Shown: in pieces, positions 42,290 to 52,262 of the stretch
Layout: the number at the start of each line of letters is the position of its first letter
Position numbering within the stretch: the first letter of the stretch is position 1
Source: Atriophallophorus winterbourni
Lineage: Eukaryota > Platyhelminthes > Trematoda > Plagiorchiida > Microphallidae
Assembly: GCA_013407085.1 (NCBI GenBank)
Contig: JACCGJ010020294.1
Location: 50,416-114,415, forward strand
Direction: 5' to 3'
Length of the DNA stretch: 64,000 nt
Translations under genes and position numbers: made by a program
The notes under the pieces: model-generated
What the model was told of the DNA's origin: nothing
Seen by the model: the letters and a program-made list of their open reading frames with translations, nothing else
The model's database searches: none

Positions 42290-42515
42290 AAGATTCAAGA
42301 TTCAAGATTCAAGATTTATGGTTGAAAAAGCAATTAACTTTACAATAACCACAGGGTGGAAATATAGGTACAAATGTATATTTATAAGTATAAATAAAAT
42401 CAAAATCAATGGGACAATGATAGCTTATTAATAGTTTGGGGAAAAATACGGATTAGCTCTCATATAATCGTCAAGTTTTGATTTGAATATAGCTAAGCTG
42501 TTTGAGCTTACCAAA
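42290..42515 (-). mobile_element. CR1 3' end with (CTTGAAT)n tail inserted in repeat A
   Basis: The minus strand reads LVSSNSLAIFKSKLDDYMRA to a stop, a 3' UTR, and ends in four CTTGAAT units (42292-42316 on the plus strand as ATTCAAG). Removing it joins GTGCACTC with AGCGGTTACAAG, as in the uninterrupted copy at 11435-11460. Confidence 0.8.
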
Positions 42516-42574
42516 TCGTTAGCGGTTACAAGATACTTGCGCAATGGAAACACTTTTAAAACTGAAAGCTTTTT

Positions 42575-44370
42575 ATTTTCAATGATTCAATGATTCAAAG
42601 ATTTGTGGTTGAAAAGTTATTAGTTTAGAAAACCAAAGATATGAATGAAAATGTGAAAAACATAATATTATAATTGTAGTAAAAAAACTGACAGGAAAAG
42701 GGAGTCCACCACAAGTTGCGGTAGGGAATTCCAAAGAAATATTGCACGTATGGCGAAAAAATGGTGCCGACAATCAATACGTGAATTTGTGAAGTAAAGA
42801 AATGATGTATTTCCGCGCGTCTCTTTTTCATCTCACACATCAATTTAGTGTTTTAGTTGATGTCCTTGGTAAACACAATTCTTTCGGTCAGAATGATTTC
42901 GCGTCGTATCCTCCGTTAGGTAAAGTCACATAGACCGAGACGTCACAATCTTTCGTTATACGCAACATTGTGAAGACCTATCACTAACTGTGTTACATCG
43001 TGATAGATTTCATCATAGATAGCAATACCTTTTTGCAGCCAATGATCTCAGACCTCTACCGCTTACTCCATCGTAAGGCGAAGGTAGACGTTTAATATCC
43101 TTGGTAACATTAAGAGCGAGAATCGTCCAAATATTCTTTTAAAGATTCCTAACATTCTGTTAGCCTGACTATATATATTCTGTAAGTGCACCGTGATCTT
43201 CAGGTTTCCGCTGATCCACACTACAATATATTTTTCTAACGAGCTCTATGCTAGCTTTTGCGTTCCCAATCGATATGCCAAAGTAACATTCTTGACAAAA
43301 TGGAGCATCTTACATTTGTGTATGTTGAATGACATGTCATTCATGGCCGTCCGATTCGACACGCTGTCCAAAGCCATTTGCAGTTTCTCACAATCCTCTT
43401 CAGAAATAATTGGCGTCCAAATGTTCATATCATCCGCGAACAGACCATTTTGGACGACATGAGGGGGTAAATCATTTATGTACAACAGAAAGAGGAGCGG
43501 GCCTAACACAGATACTTGTGGGATTCAACTTGTGGTTTTGAAATTTTAGGATAGCACTCCGTTAACTTTAACTCTAGCGTCGAGATCTGACAAACAGTCG
43601 CGCAATAATGAGAGGATTGGTTCACATATTCAAAAACGCATCAGTTTTTTGAAGAAGCAAATGATGATTGACTGTGTCAAAAGCTTTCGAAATGTCTAGG
43701 TAACAGACTTGGATGCAAGAAAGTCTATTCAAATCCATCGTCCGGTCGACTGAACCTATTAGACGATTTTTTAGACAAGAGTGATGATATAGAAATCCAT
43801 GCTGCGCTGTCGAAAACAAATTGGACAATTCAAAATGTGCAACCATTTTTTGCAAAAATTTTCCATCAACAGGTAATAGTGTGACGTGGCGATAATTTGC
43901 CGCGTCAGATCGGCAACCTCCTTTGCAGATAGGCGTAATCATGCCCGGCTTAATCTTCCGTTACTTATTTCTTAAGCATCGAGTAGTTAAACAGGCTAGA
44001 CAGCGGCTAACCTAGCTGACCATGACCGAGTTTGAGCTCATAAGGTGTAATGCCTTCCGCACCTGGGGATTTTCTTACATTCGGTTTGAGTAATTTTCTT
44101 GAGACAATCTCTAAGTTTATCAAGATTTCGCCAAATGTTCCGATCTTTGACTGGACTGAATACTCACAACGTTTCACTAAAACCATTGCCACGAACACAT
44201 TAGAATAATAAATCCCAGGAGCATTCGCGGATTCAAACGCGGTCACCGTGAGGTTTTCACCATTCTGGACGGCAAAAATACCTGGTTTGACGTTTGCTTT
44301 TGCGTTCTTGATTTTGTATAATAATGTAGGGTTGAGTTCCATTTTTGAAAGCAGCATCAATTGGCGCGCT
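42575..44370 (-). pseudogene. CR1 reverse transcriptase
   Basis: On the minus strand: NPTLLYKIKNAKANVKPGIF, LKPNVRKSPGAEGITPYELK (KSPGxDGI block), MITPICKGGCRSDAANYRHV, STAQHGFLYHHSCLKNRLIG, DISKAFDTVNHHLLLQK, then LGPLLFLLYINDLPPHVVQN and LFADDMNIWTPII near 43400-43440 (FADD, catalytic). The C-terminal part to 42600 is frame-broken and ends in TTGAATCA units. The region between the KSPG and CKGG blocks is partly deleted. It is the closest relative of the remnant at 15480-16860. Confidence 0.85.
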
Positions 44371-44795
44371 TCCTTATCCTATTATAAATGTTGACAAGGA
44401 TTAGAAGTATTGTTGGCTTTATACTGCATCCACGCAGACCACTTGATCGCTATCCAATTTTTCGTTTTCCTGATGTCAACAACATGAACTTCCGGAATCG
44501 GTTTTGGGAGCAGTTTTTTTATAATCTATGCTAAAGAAAAAAATCGTTTTTTTCATCATTTTCTAGCTAAATAAAACAAAGTCAGAGTTGAGTAAGTCAG
44601 TTTTCAATATGTTAAACTATTTACTACTACATAGTTCGTACAAATTTTCAAATGGTCAATCATGGAAACATACTAATGATCCTTTTCTTGCAATAAGCGG
44701 TAAAATTTTATTGGATTTATATAAATACATTTTAAGGAAAACAGTAAGAAGTAGCCTTGTATAAATAAACATACCAAAGTCCAATACAACACTAC
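43872..44795. repeat. smaller inverted repeat, left arm
   Basis: It matches the reverse complement of 46370-47270. The arms cover the CR1 RT start (44360-43900) and repeat A (44460-44795). The protein readings NLEIVSRKLLKPNVRKSPGA and NLEIVSRQLLKLNVRKSPGA show how close they are. Spacer about 1.57 kb. Confidence 0.85.
44460..44795 (+). repeat. repeat A, partial copy
   Basis: GGAATCGGTTTTGGGAGCAG, a TATAATCTATGC block, TTCTAGCTAAAT and GGTCAATCATGGAAAC follow the order of 10715-10930 in the long copy. The copy ends where the stem-loop motif at 44800 begins. Confidence 0.7.
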
Positions 44796-46040
44796 TGTCT
44801 TCACCTGACGACGGCAAACAGCCAGAAACCGGTAGTAATGTGTAAGGGATGGGGATGTGAACAACACATTACTGCAATTACTTCACCTTTATCAGCCTGA
44901 ATATTGGCTATATTCATTTCTTGCTTCAGCGTAAGAAGTGCTTGTTTTTCATGTGAATCAAGGTTAGCATCGCCTTCTTACTAGTTTATAATGACACCAG
45001 CGATAGAGATTTTTACCGCATCTGCCTGTTCTCTGGGGATTGCATTTAATGATCATTCCCTCAAATGTTTTTTTGCATTATGAATACACAATCGGTCCCA
45101 AATATATTACTTTGTTTGCTGACTCCTAAGAGCCCCGTGATCAAAAAATTGACCAGTGCGTTTTTGAGAACAGCAGAATATGAAGCCAGCTGCGAGAACC
45201 AATGCATCTTCAACCTTCGTTACAAGCAGCGCGGCGTAATAGCAAAGGATCTGGTGGTAAAACATACCCATTGTTCTCATGAATCGACAAAGGCTGCCGC
45301 GAGCACATCAAAGTGTTTTTGAAACAAAAGATTTACAGGGTTTATGAAAGCTATTGGCTGCTCGATCGAAAGCCTCAAGAATGATATACAAACTGCGAGT
45401 CTAATTATCCGTAGTGGATTTCTGCGGAATTTTTCGTAAACACGCGGTTATTTTAGACACATAAATAGGAGAATGACAAAACCGTAAGTTAAACAAGTTA
45501 TTAGTTTTTTATAAGAAACGTTCATCAGAAAAATCTAAAAAGTCATTATCTAGCAACCAGTATTCTAGTGTTTTGAATATATCTAATCGATATCTTTCGT
45601 GAGCTCAGCAAAGATGGTTATAAATGGGATAATATCATCATCCTTCATAAAGCTCGTACATATGCAGAAATTCAAACTCCTCACCTGTTGTACGTGGTGT
45701 ACGTTAGGCACTCATAATGTGACTTAACGGAGTAGGAGATATAATAATTAAAGCGAAGGGGCTGCATTACTAAATTGTATACGGGCACGAAAATGTTGTT
45801 CAATTAGCTAGATATATGTTTTGTAACTACTGAGCAATCACCAGTATCAATTCCAGCGAAATAATCACAAAGATGTTCACAATGAAGCACTTTGAATAGT
45901 CAGAACATAAAGAACGGATTCTCCACACTACCCAAAGTCTATAAATATGGTATAGCGGTATGCTTGACGATGCACAACTGACTACCGGACTGCTTCTTGG
46001 TTTGCCACAACCGCAGTTATTGTCATGAAACCCAATCCAT
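44796..46040 (-). mobile_element. Penelope-like element 5' fragment
   Basis: In element sense (minus): upstream sequence 46040-45460 shared with 57340-56830, then the N-terminal coding part around 45320-45150 (FTTRSFAITPRCL, compare FTTRSLGTTPRFL at 41700). A further stretch of unknown function to 44870 is shared with 56190-56420. A CTGACGACGGCAAACAGCCAGAAACC stem-loop lies at 44808. The RT and GIY-YIG parts are missing. Confidence 0.6.
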
Positions 46041-46099
46041 TCATATCTCCTGCTGCGTGCATGTGAAATTCAATTTTCATAAAGGTGATCCTCGTCTAG

Positions 46100-46730
46100 T
46101 TTAAACTCTAATTTTGGATCTTTGTTGCATCATTTCTATCATAAAGTTGTTAGAGCGAACCTCAAGATTTGAAATCCATTTTTGCAGTTCTTCGTTGTGC
46201 ACAACTTCGCCCGTTTACACATTTGATGACATCGCTGTTAAAATGTATGTGCCTCGCTGTTTTCTGTTTATTTATGACTTAGAGATGGTCAATTATTTCT
46301 TTGGCTAGTATTATACATCAAAATATTCCAACTTACATAACAAGGCTTCGCATGCGAGAACTTCTTATTCCAAGTAGTGTTGTATTGGACTTTGGTATGT
46401 TTATTTATACAAGGCTACTTCTTACTGTTTTCCTTAAAATGTATTTATATAAATCCAATAAAATTTTACCGCTTATTGCAAGAAAAGGGTCATTAGTATG
46501 TTTCCATGATTGAACCATTTGAAAATTTGTTCGAACTATGTACTAGTAAATAGTTTATCATATTGAAAACTGACTTACTCTACTCTGACTTTGTTTTATT
46601 TAGCTAGAAAATGATGAAAAAAACGATTTTTCTTTCTCCAGCATAGATTATAAGAAACTGCTCCCAAAACCGATTCCGGAAGTTCATGTTGTTGACATCA
46701 GGAAAACGAAAAATTGGATAGCGCTCAAAT
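46100..46730 (-). repeat. repeat A, inverted copy
   Basis: Read on the minus strand it repeats TTCTAGCTAAAT, the TAAACAGAAAACAGCGAGGCACATAC block and the MSSNV...ELQKWI start of the EVH1-like frame near 46234-46170, with a stop in codon six. It pairs with 44460-44795 in its upper part. Confidence 0.7.
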
Positions 46731-46799
46731 GGTCTGCGTGGATGCAGTATAAAGCCAACAATACTTCTAATCCTTGTCAACATTTATAATAGGATAAGG

Positions 46800-47275
46800 A
46801 AGCGCGCCAATTGATGGTGCTGTCAAAAATGGAACGCAACCCTACATTATTATACAAAATCAAGAACGCGAAAGCAAACGTCAAACCAGGTATTTTGCCG
46901 TCCAGAATAGTGAAAACCTCACGGTGACCGCGTTTGAATCCGCGAATGCTCCTGGGATTTATTATTCTAATGTGTTCGTGGCAATGGTTTTAGTGAAACG
47001 TTGTGAGTATTCAGTCAAGTCAAAGATCGAAACATTTGGCGAAATTTTGATAAACTTAGAGATTGTCTCAAGACAATTACTCAAACTAAATGTAAGAAAA
47101 TCCCCAGGTGCGGAAGGCATTACACCTGATGAGCTCAAACTCGGTCATGGTCAGCTTGGTTAGCCGCTGTCTAGCCTGTTTAACTACTCGATTCTTAAGA
47201 AATTAGTAACGAAACGCCTATCTGCAAAGAAGGCTGCCGATCTGACGCGGCAAATTATCGCCACGTCACACGATC
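46800..47275 (+). pseudogene. CR1 RT fragment, right arm of the smaller inverted repeat
   Basis: The plus strand reads LLYKIKNAKANVKPGI, TAFESANAPGIYYSNVFVAM and VRKSPGAEGITPDELKLGHG, then stops as in the left arm. It shares the same missing region between the KSPG and CKGG blocks (GYPSLFNYSILKK area), so the deletion predates the inverted duplication. Confidence 0.8.
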
Positions 47276-47751
47276 ATCACTTGAAACTTGACGTGACATG
47301 CGTTTGGATTAATTTTGACCTCCGAATTTTTTGGATATAACTTTCTTGGTGTTAATCCGATTGGTTTGATTTTTGGATATTTATCTGAAAGCTTGCTAAG
47401 TCGGATCTATTCATACAAGAATCATCCATCTGCGACGTGTCGTTGTTTGTGTACGTCAACCGTGGATTTTTCTAGAGTTTGTTCGTTTATTTGAATCGCT
47501 TTTGTGTTTCTGCTTTTCGATTACCCCATCGGTGTTTATCACTCTCAGGAACTACTCGGAGAAATACACAACGTGATATCAAATTCACGACAAAAATCTC
47601 AAAGTGAATCTGGCAAATTAGCAGCTAAATAGAGTGACGAAATTTTCCGACAACCCGTCATTTTCTGTCAACTCTGCCCAATACCACACAATCCAACCGC
47701 AGCCGTATCGATTTTTTGCTCTGATTTGTAATTTTGGTTGACCCCGTTAAC

Positions 47752-48050
47752 ATGAAACAATTCGATGGTCGCGAAACGTGCGTCGTCTGCATGAAAGTCG
47801 TCAGTGGTAAGGTCAAATCTGTCACGTGTCAAAACTGTTCCCACAAATGTCACGCAAAATGTGACAAATCATTGACCCCGGATGCGATTTCGATCCTGAT
47901 GAATGAAAACATGCCTGGTGTATGCTACGTGTGCAAAATCTGTCGAGCTAAACCAAACACTGATTTAACTGCTCGAACAAGTGTTGCGCAAAGCAACCTG
48001 GATGATCGGATGCTGAGCTTCGTGCTTATCATACAATCGTTGAAATCGAT
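47752..48050 (+). pseudogene. CR1 ORF1 N-terminus: PHD-like zinc finger
   Basis: MKQFDGRETCVVCMKVVSGK opens the frame, followed by VTCQNCSHKCHAKCDKSL and GVCYVCKICRAK. The pattern C-x2-C, C-x2-C, H/C-x2-C, C-x2-C is a PHD-like zinc finger, intact here. A coiled-coil-like stretch begins (LDDRMLSFVLIIQSLKSI) and is broken by the Penelope-like element. It is the best copy of this domain in the window. Confidence 0.8.
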
Positions 48051-49325
48051 TGACACACGAAAGTTTAATGGAACTGATCGAGCTGTGTCTTCAAACGCAC
48101 TTCAAGTTTAATGGAAAGATATATGAACAAATCCGAGGAACGCCAATGGGGTCACCGATTTCCAGCTTAGTTGCTGAAGCAGTTATGCAACGTTTGGAAC
48201 GAATTGCCCTGCCAATAATCCGACCAAAATTATGGATCCGCTACGTGGACGACACCTTCGTGATTATGAAAAGAACAGAACTGGATGAATCACACCGACT
48301 GCTCAATTGTGTATTTACTGGAATCCAATTTACAAAGGAAACTGAAGTTGACGGTTGTTTACCATTTTTGGATGTCCAAGTGAAGCGGACAAGCGACGGA
48401 ACGTTAGAAACCTGCGTCTACCGGAAAACCACACACACGGATCAAATACTGAACTTTCACAGCAAGCACCCGAACACTCACAAACGCAGTTGCGTCAGAA
48501 CCCTATTCAAACGAGCAGCAACCCACTGCAGTACAGATGAACTGAGAAGAAAAGAAGAAGAATATCTGTTCAAAGTGTTCCAGAAAAATGGATATCCAAG
48601 AAGCTTCATACTACGAAACAGGTCCAACCGCCCGCAACAAAGAACCCCAGAAGAAAACAGAAGCAGACGCACTCTGCCCTATATCCAACATGTCTCCGAA
48701 TTCGCAGCTCGGGTGCTTCGGCCACTTGGAATAGACATCGCGCATAAACCAGCATAAACACTTCGCAACTGTTTCAACAACACGAAAGATAAAGTGACAA
48801 AAGAAGAGCAGTCGAATATCGTCTACAAGATTTCATGCAGAGACTGTGAAAAGAACTATGTCGGACAAACGGGTCGCAAACTCAGCACAAGACTACATGA
48901 ACACCAGTTGGCCATACGCAGACATGACCGGAATTCACTGATTTCAATAAATGTTGATCAATTTGGGCATCAGTTCGACTGGGACCGCACAAGAATATTA
49001 GCCAGAGGAAACGACCGACGGACTCGGGAATTCTTGGAAGCGTGGCACTCAACAACAAATTCAATTAACCAGCATCTCCAACTGGCTGCAACATATGGAC
49101 CAATGAGAAACCGATCACGGAGACGGCATAACATGAACTCGACAATCCGCGGGAGTGACCGTGAACGGACAGGCAAACAGTATAATAACCAACGAATTCA
49201 AACTGCAAGACGCTTCGAAAGAAGTTTTGCTGATGATTTCATCTAGCCTGATGACGTCCAAGAACAACTACACAAGCTCGGCGAACACAAGGTGAACATC
49301 ATCCACATCCTGAGCTACGAATATT
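48051..49325 (+). mobile_element. Penelope-like element, 5'-truncated, nearly intact RT and GIY-YIG
   Basis: The 48050-48757 frame encodes RT from the fingers onward: GKIYEQIRGTPMGSPISSLV, LWIRYVDDTFVIM (YVDD catalytic pair) and VDGCLPFLDVQVKR. After one frameshift at about 48757-48794 the 150-codon frame to 49246 has NIVYKISCRDCEKNYVGQTG (the IYKIxC...YVGQT form of GIY-YIG with its CxxC) and RKLSTRLHEHQLAIRRHDRN. RFERSFADDFI ends it. It lies in the same orientation as the CR1. Fewer breaks than its neighbours suggest it is the youngest insertion in this cluster. Exact ends are uncertain. Confidence 0.88.
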
Positions 49326-50594
49326 TTCCTCTATTGCTAAACGTTGAATACATCGGTAGAGACTCAAAATTCTCAGTTTGCCAGTATGTTTTTCAATAAA
49401 TCGGAAACCACTGACGGTAATACCAGTCAGATAAACGCTAAATGTTCGACCTTTCAACATGAAGGTTCAGCTATTGCAAATGTGCCGGAGTGTCTTGAGG
49501 AGCGTTCTTTCCATCAAAAGGCCACCTTTACAAATGCGACTGTTAAAGGCCTGTCTGCCCAAAACATCCCTGGTCCGCAAAAATATACGAAGCCAAAGCC
49601 ACTTGCTCACCTGAAGGATCAGCGAAAACCCTCAGGTTCAAAACCAAAAATCATGGTTCAAAATAATCCAAAAGTGAAAATGATAGGTATTCGATCTAAG
49701 CTAGTTGAATCGTCCAGCAACCAGTGAACGCGCCAAACACACAGTGTACATTCTGTCCATGGACTAAGCGTGATTTGCACCAACGTAAAGGAAACGAGTG
49801 CCACCTTACTAGAGGACAGGCTGAAGCACGATAAAGAAGAATGGAAAATGCTGTGCAACAACATGGACATGGAGCCGGTTGAACCACTATCATTGATACG
49901 ACTAAGTCCTAAACCTACTTCTTCAAATATGGACCAGCCAAGATTGCTTAGAATCACGGTTCACTCTGAAAGGGATCTTGACAACATCTTACTATCAGCT
50001 TTTCTCCTGCGTAAGGAGCGTTCAGAGACCACTGAAAGGATCTTTGCTGATGTGCCCTGGTGGGAAAGGGCCCGAAAGGACCAGCAACAAAACCAAATGA
50101 AACAGATGGATGATCGAAGTATAATCCTTTTGTGAGTTCCAGAAGCTGATGAAGCAACTGATAAAGCGGTGCAGCGCAAATACGATCAGTTACAATGGAG
50201 ATTCCCCAGTGATATACTTGGTTTGCATGATGTAGCTTTGACGGACACATTCCGCATCCCCAAATCTACGAATTATAAGGGCATCGGCCCTAAGCGCCTT
50301 AAAATAACGTTCTTGCGTAATGATATGTTGAACACGGTCAAAACTCGTTGGGAAAATGGCTGCAGATTAATACCGCGAGAAATTAGACTAGGTGCATCGA
50401 AACACCATATTGGAAAGTTAGATGCACCACTAAGTTCAATAGAAACACTACCAAGTCAATCAGTTGTTGACGTGTCAGAAACAATTTCAGCCGATACGAT
50501 AGATCACTGTATTTCAACAGTACAACCCCAAAACGATCAAGCATCCCTGCAAGCAAACAATCTTCAGTTGCCGACTCTGGAGGAGTCGGCCTAA
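49326..50594 (+). pseudogene. CR1 ORF1 C-terminal part
   Basis: The 49344-49727 frame is low-complexity and basic (KPLAHLKDQRKPSGSKPK). After a frame change, 49770-50135 has MDQPRLLRITVHSERDLDNI and FADVPWWERARKDQ, then a TGA at 50133. The same frame continues to 50594 with VALTDTFRIPKSTNYKG, GPKRLKITFLRNDM and LIPREIRLGASK. The DxPWWERxRK and TDTFRIP blocks recur in each ORF1 of the window and define the subfamily. Confidence 0.8.
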
Positions 50595-50637
50595 CATATA
50601 TTCTGCACTATGCTAGCCTTCTTCCCACACCCTGTCC

Positions 50638-51247
50638 TTGTTGAGAAAAACAACTATGAAATGTATCTACACCAACGCACAATGTCTCGGAAACAAAATC
50701 GGTGAACTGCGTGCAGTTTTTCTGAGATGTTCATCAGACATCATCGCCGTAACGGAAACGTGGCTGCAGAGTCATCAAACAAATTTGTGTACTAGAATTA
50801 CCATGAATGTCACTTATCCGTCATGACCGTGAAACCAGAGGAGGAGGAGTAGCATTGTATTATAGCCAAAACCTTCTGTGCCGTGAGATTACGGATCCAG
50901 ACATCGTGTTACTGGATACACTCTGGTGCTCAATCCGACTATCTAACGGCAAAGACTTTGTTTTGGGATTAGTATATCGCCCACCCTCTGCACAGAAAAC
51001 TTACAATCTGGCCCTACTGGATAAAATTCGCATGGTTACTTCCAGATACACTTGTGGATTTTTGATTATGGGTGACTTCAATTTACCGAATCTGCAGAGC
51101 AGTACCATTTACCCAGAACACTCCCTCAAGCGCGCATTCAGTGAGTTGTTTGACGATATTCCTCTTTATAACCACAATACTAGTAATACCCGATACCGCG
51201 GTAACGATTTACCCTCACTCTTAGATCTCGTTCTGACAAGCAATTAA
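50638..51247 (+). pseudogene. CR1 ORF2 endonuclease, one frameshift
   Basis: MKCIYTNAQCLGNKIGELRA, DIIAVTETWLQSH, then after a frame change near 50815 RHDRETRGGGVALYYSQNLL, DTLWCSIRLSNGKDFVLGLV, YRPPSAQKTY, FLIMGDFNLPNL (intact GDFNLP) and RYRGNDLPSLLDLVLTSN to a stop at 51247. LGLGDHVVIQFDYLFEA follows in the next frame near 51285. Catalytic Glu of VTETWL and the GDFN Asp/Asn are present. It is the cleanest CR1 endonuclease in the window. Confidence 0.88.
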
Positions 51248-51470
51248 CATGATATTGATAACGTTGCTTACGAAAGTCCACTGGGACTAGGTGATCACGT
51301 CGTCATCCAGTTTGACTATTTGTTTGAAGCTGTAAGAACAAATGATGTCCGTAAAAGAGTTAGGCGGATCAACACTATGGCGTTGAGTGATGCTCTGAAA
51401 AAGACCGGAAACCAGCAACGTACATGAGTTTTGGATATGGCTAATATCTAATCTCAAAAGTTCAATCAAA

Positions 51471-52262
51471 GTGAGCTCCGAATTTAACCTCAGGAACTCA
51501 AGAAAAAACTTTGAATTTAAATTAAGAGGCCGAACTCGTAAGTGGTTATCGGTACGAAACATTGCTTGGCGACACCATCGGCAAAACCCATCATCCGAGA
51601 CCTCGGAAACATTGCGTTTACTGCGGAACAAAGTGAACAAATTTGTCATCCAAGACAAGTTGTGCTTCCAAGAAGTGATATCAAGCATGATGGAGCGAAA
51701 CCCCAAAATACTATATCGTATGGTTAACGATCAAGCTAAGGTGAAGCCTGGAGTAGCGTCCGTAAACACACCATCTGGACCAACAACAACTGCAGCAGAA
51801 ACTGCTGATGCTTTAGCCACGTTTTTTCATCGGTATTCAACCCGATAGAACATGCAATAAACAGGCCAAATCCAACACTTTCAAACACGGTTGCCCTATG
51901 ACACTGAGAAACGCGTCCTCCAAGGTTTATTTAATCTTGAAACCGGAAAGTCTCCTGGGGCCGACGGAATTACCCCGAAAATATTAAAGCAATATGCGAG
52001 TTTGCTATACAAACCACTCAGTTACTTATTCCAGCAAACACTGGCAATCGGAGAGATTCCTACAGATTGGAAACGAGGAATAATTTCTCCAATTTACAAA
52101 GGTGGAAATCGCTCCGATGTTTCCAATTACCGACCTGTTACTCTGTTACCAGCGATTTCAAAATTACTTGAGCGAATCATTGTTGACGATCTAATCAAAT
52201 ATTTCGAGAATAATCAGTTGCTTTCGAGGAACAAGCATGGATCAAAAGTTTGGGATCATTGA
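51471..52262 (+). pseudogene. CR1 reverse transcriptase, 3'-truncated
   Basis: FNLRNSRKNFEFKLRGRTRK (linker), NPKILYRMVNDQAKVKPGVA, a stop at 51846, then in the same frame GLFNLETGKSPGADGITPKI (KSPGADGI intact), IPTDWKRGIISPIYKGGNRS, VSNYRPVTLLPAISKLLERI and NQLLSRNKHG near 52240. The sequence then switches abruptly to the complement of another CR1, so blocks 3-7 including YADD are missing. Confidence 0.88.

Larger units (their letters stand above)
38745..42570 (+). repeat. repeat A copy split by a Penelope-like element and a CR1 tail
   Basis: 38745-39559 matches 10441-11215, and 41800-42570 continues the same unit to about 11500, including the MSSNV start of the EVH1-like frame (with stops) near 42037. 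Within it lie a Penelope-like element (39560-41799) and a CR1 tail (42290-42515). The 248 bases before the Penelope element are repeated after it. Confidence 0.75.
47276..52262 (+). mobile_element. CR1-type LINE with 5' UTR, interrupted by a Penelope-like element
   Basis: A 5' UTR of about 475 bases (47276-47751) leads to ORF1 (47752 to 48050, then 49326 to 50594), endonuclease (50638 to 51247) and RT (51471 to 52262). Start and order are those of a full-length CR1. A Penelope-like element is inserted in ORF1 just after the PHD-like finger. The 3' end of RT is cut at 52262 by another CR1 on the opposite strand. Confidence 0.85.

Noticed and set aside
49246..49325. CCTGATGACGTCCAAG after the Penelope GIY-YIG frame as a hammerhead core
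   Set aside because: CTGATGA is present but no GAAA with a closing stem II follows at a suitable distance.
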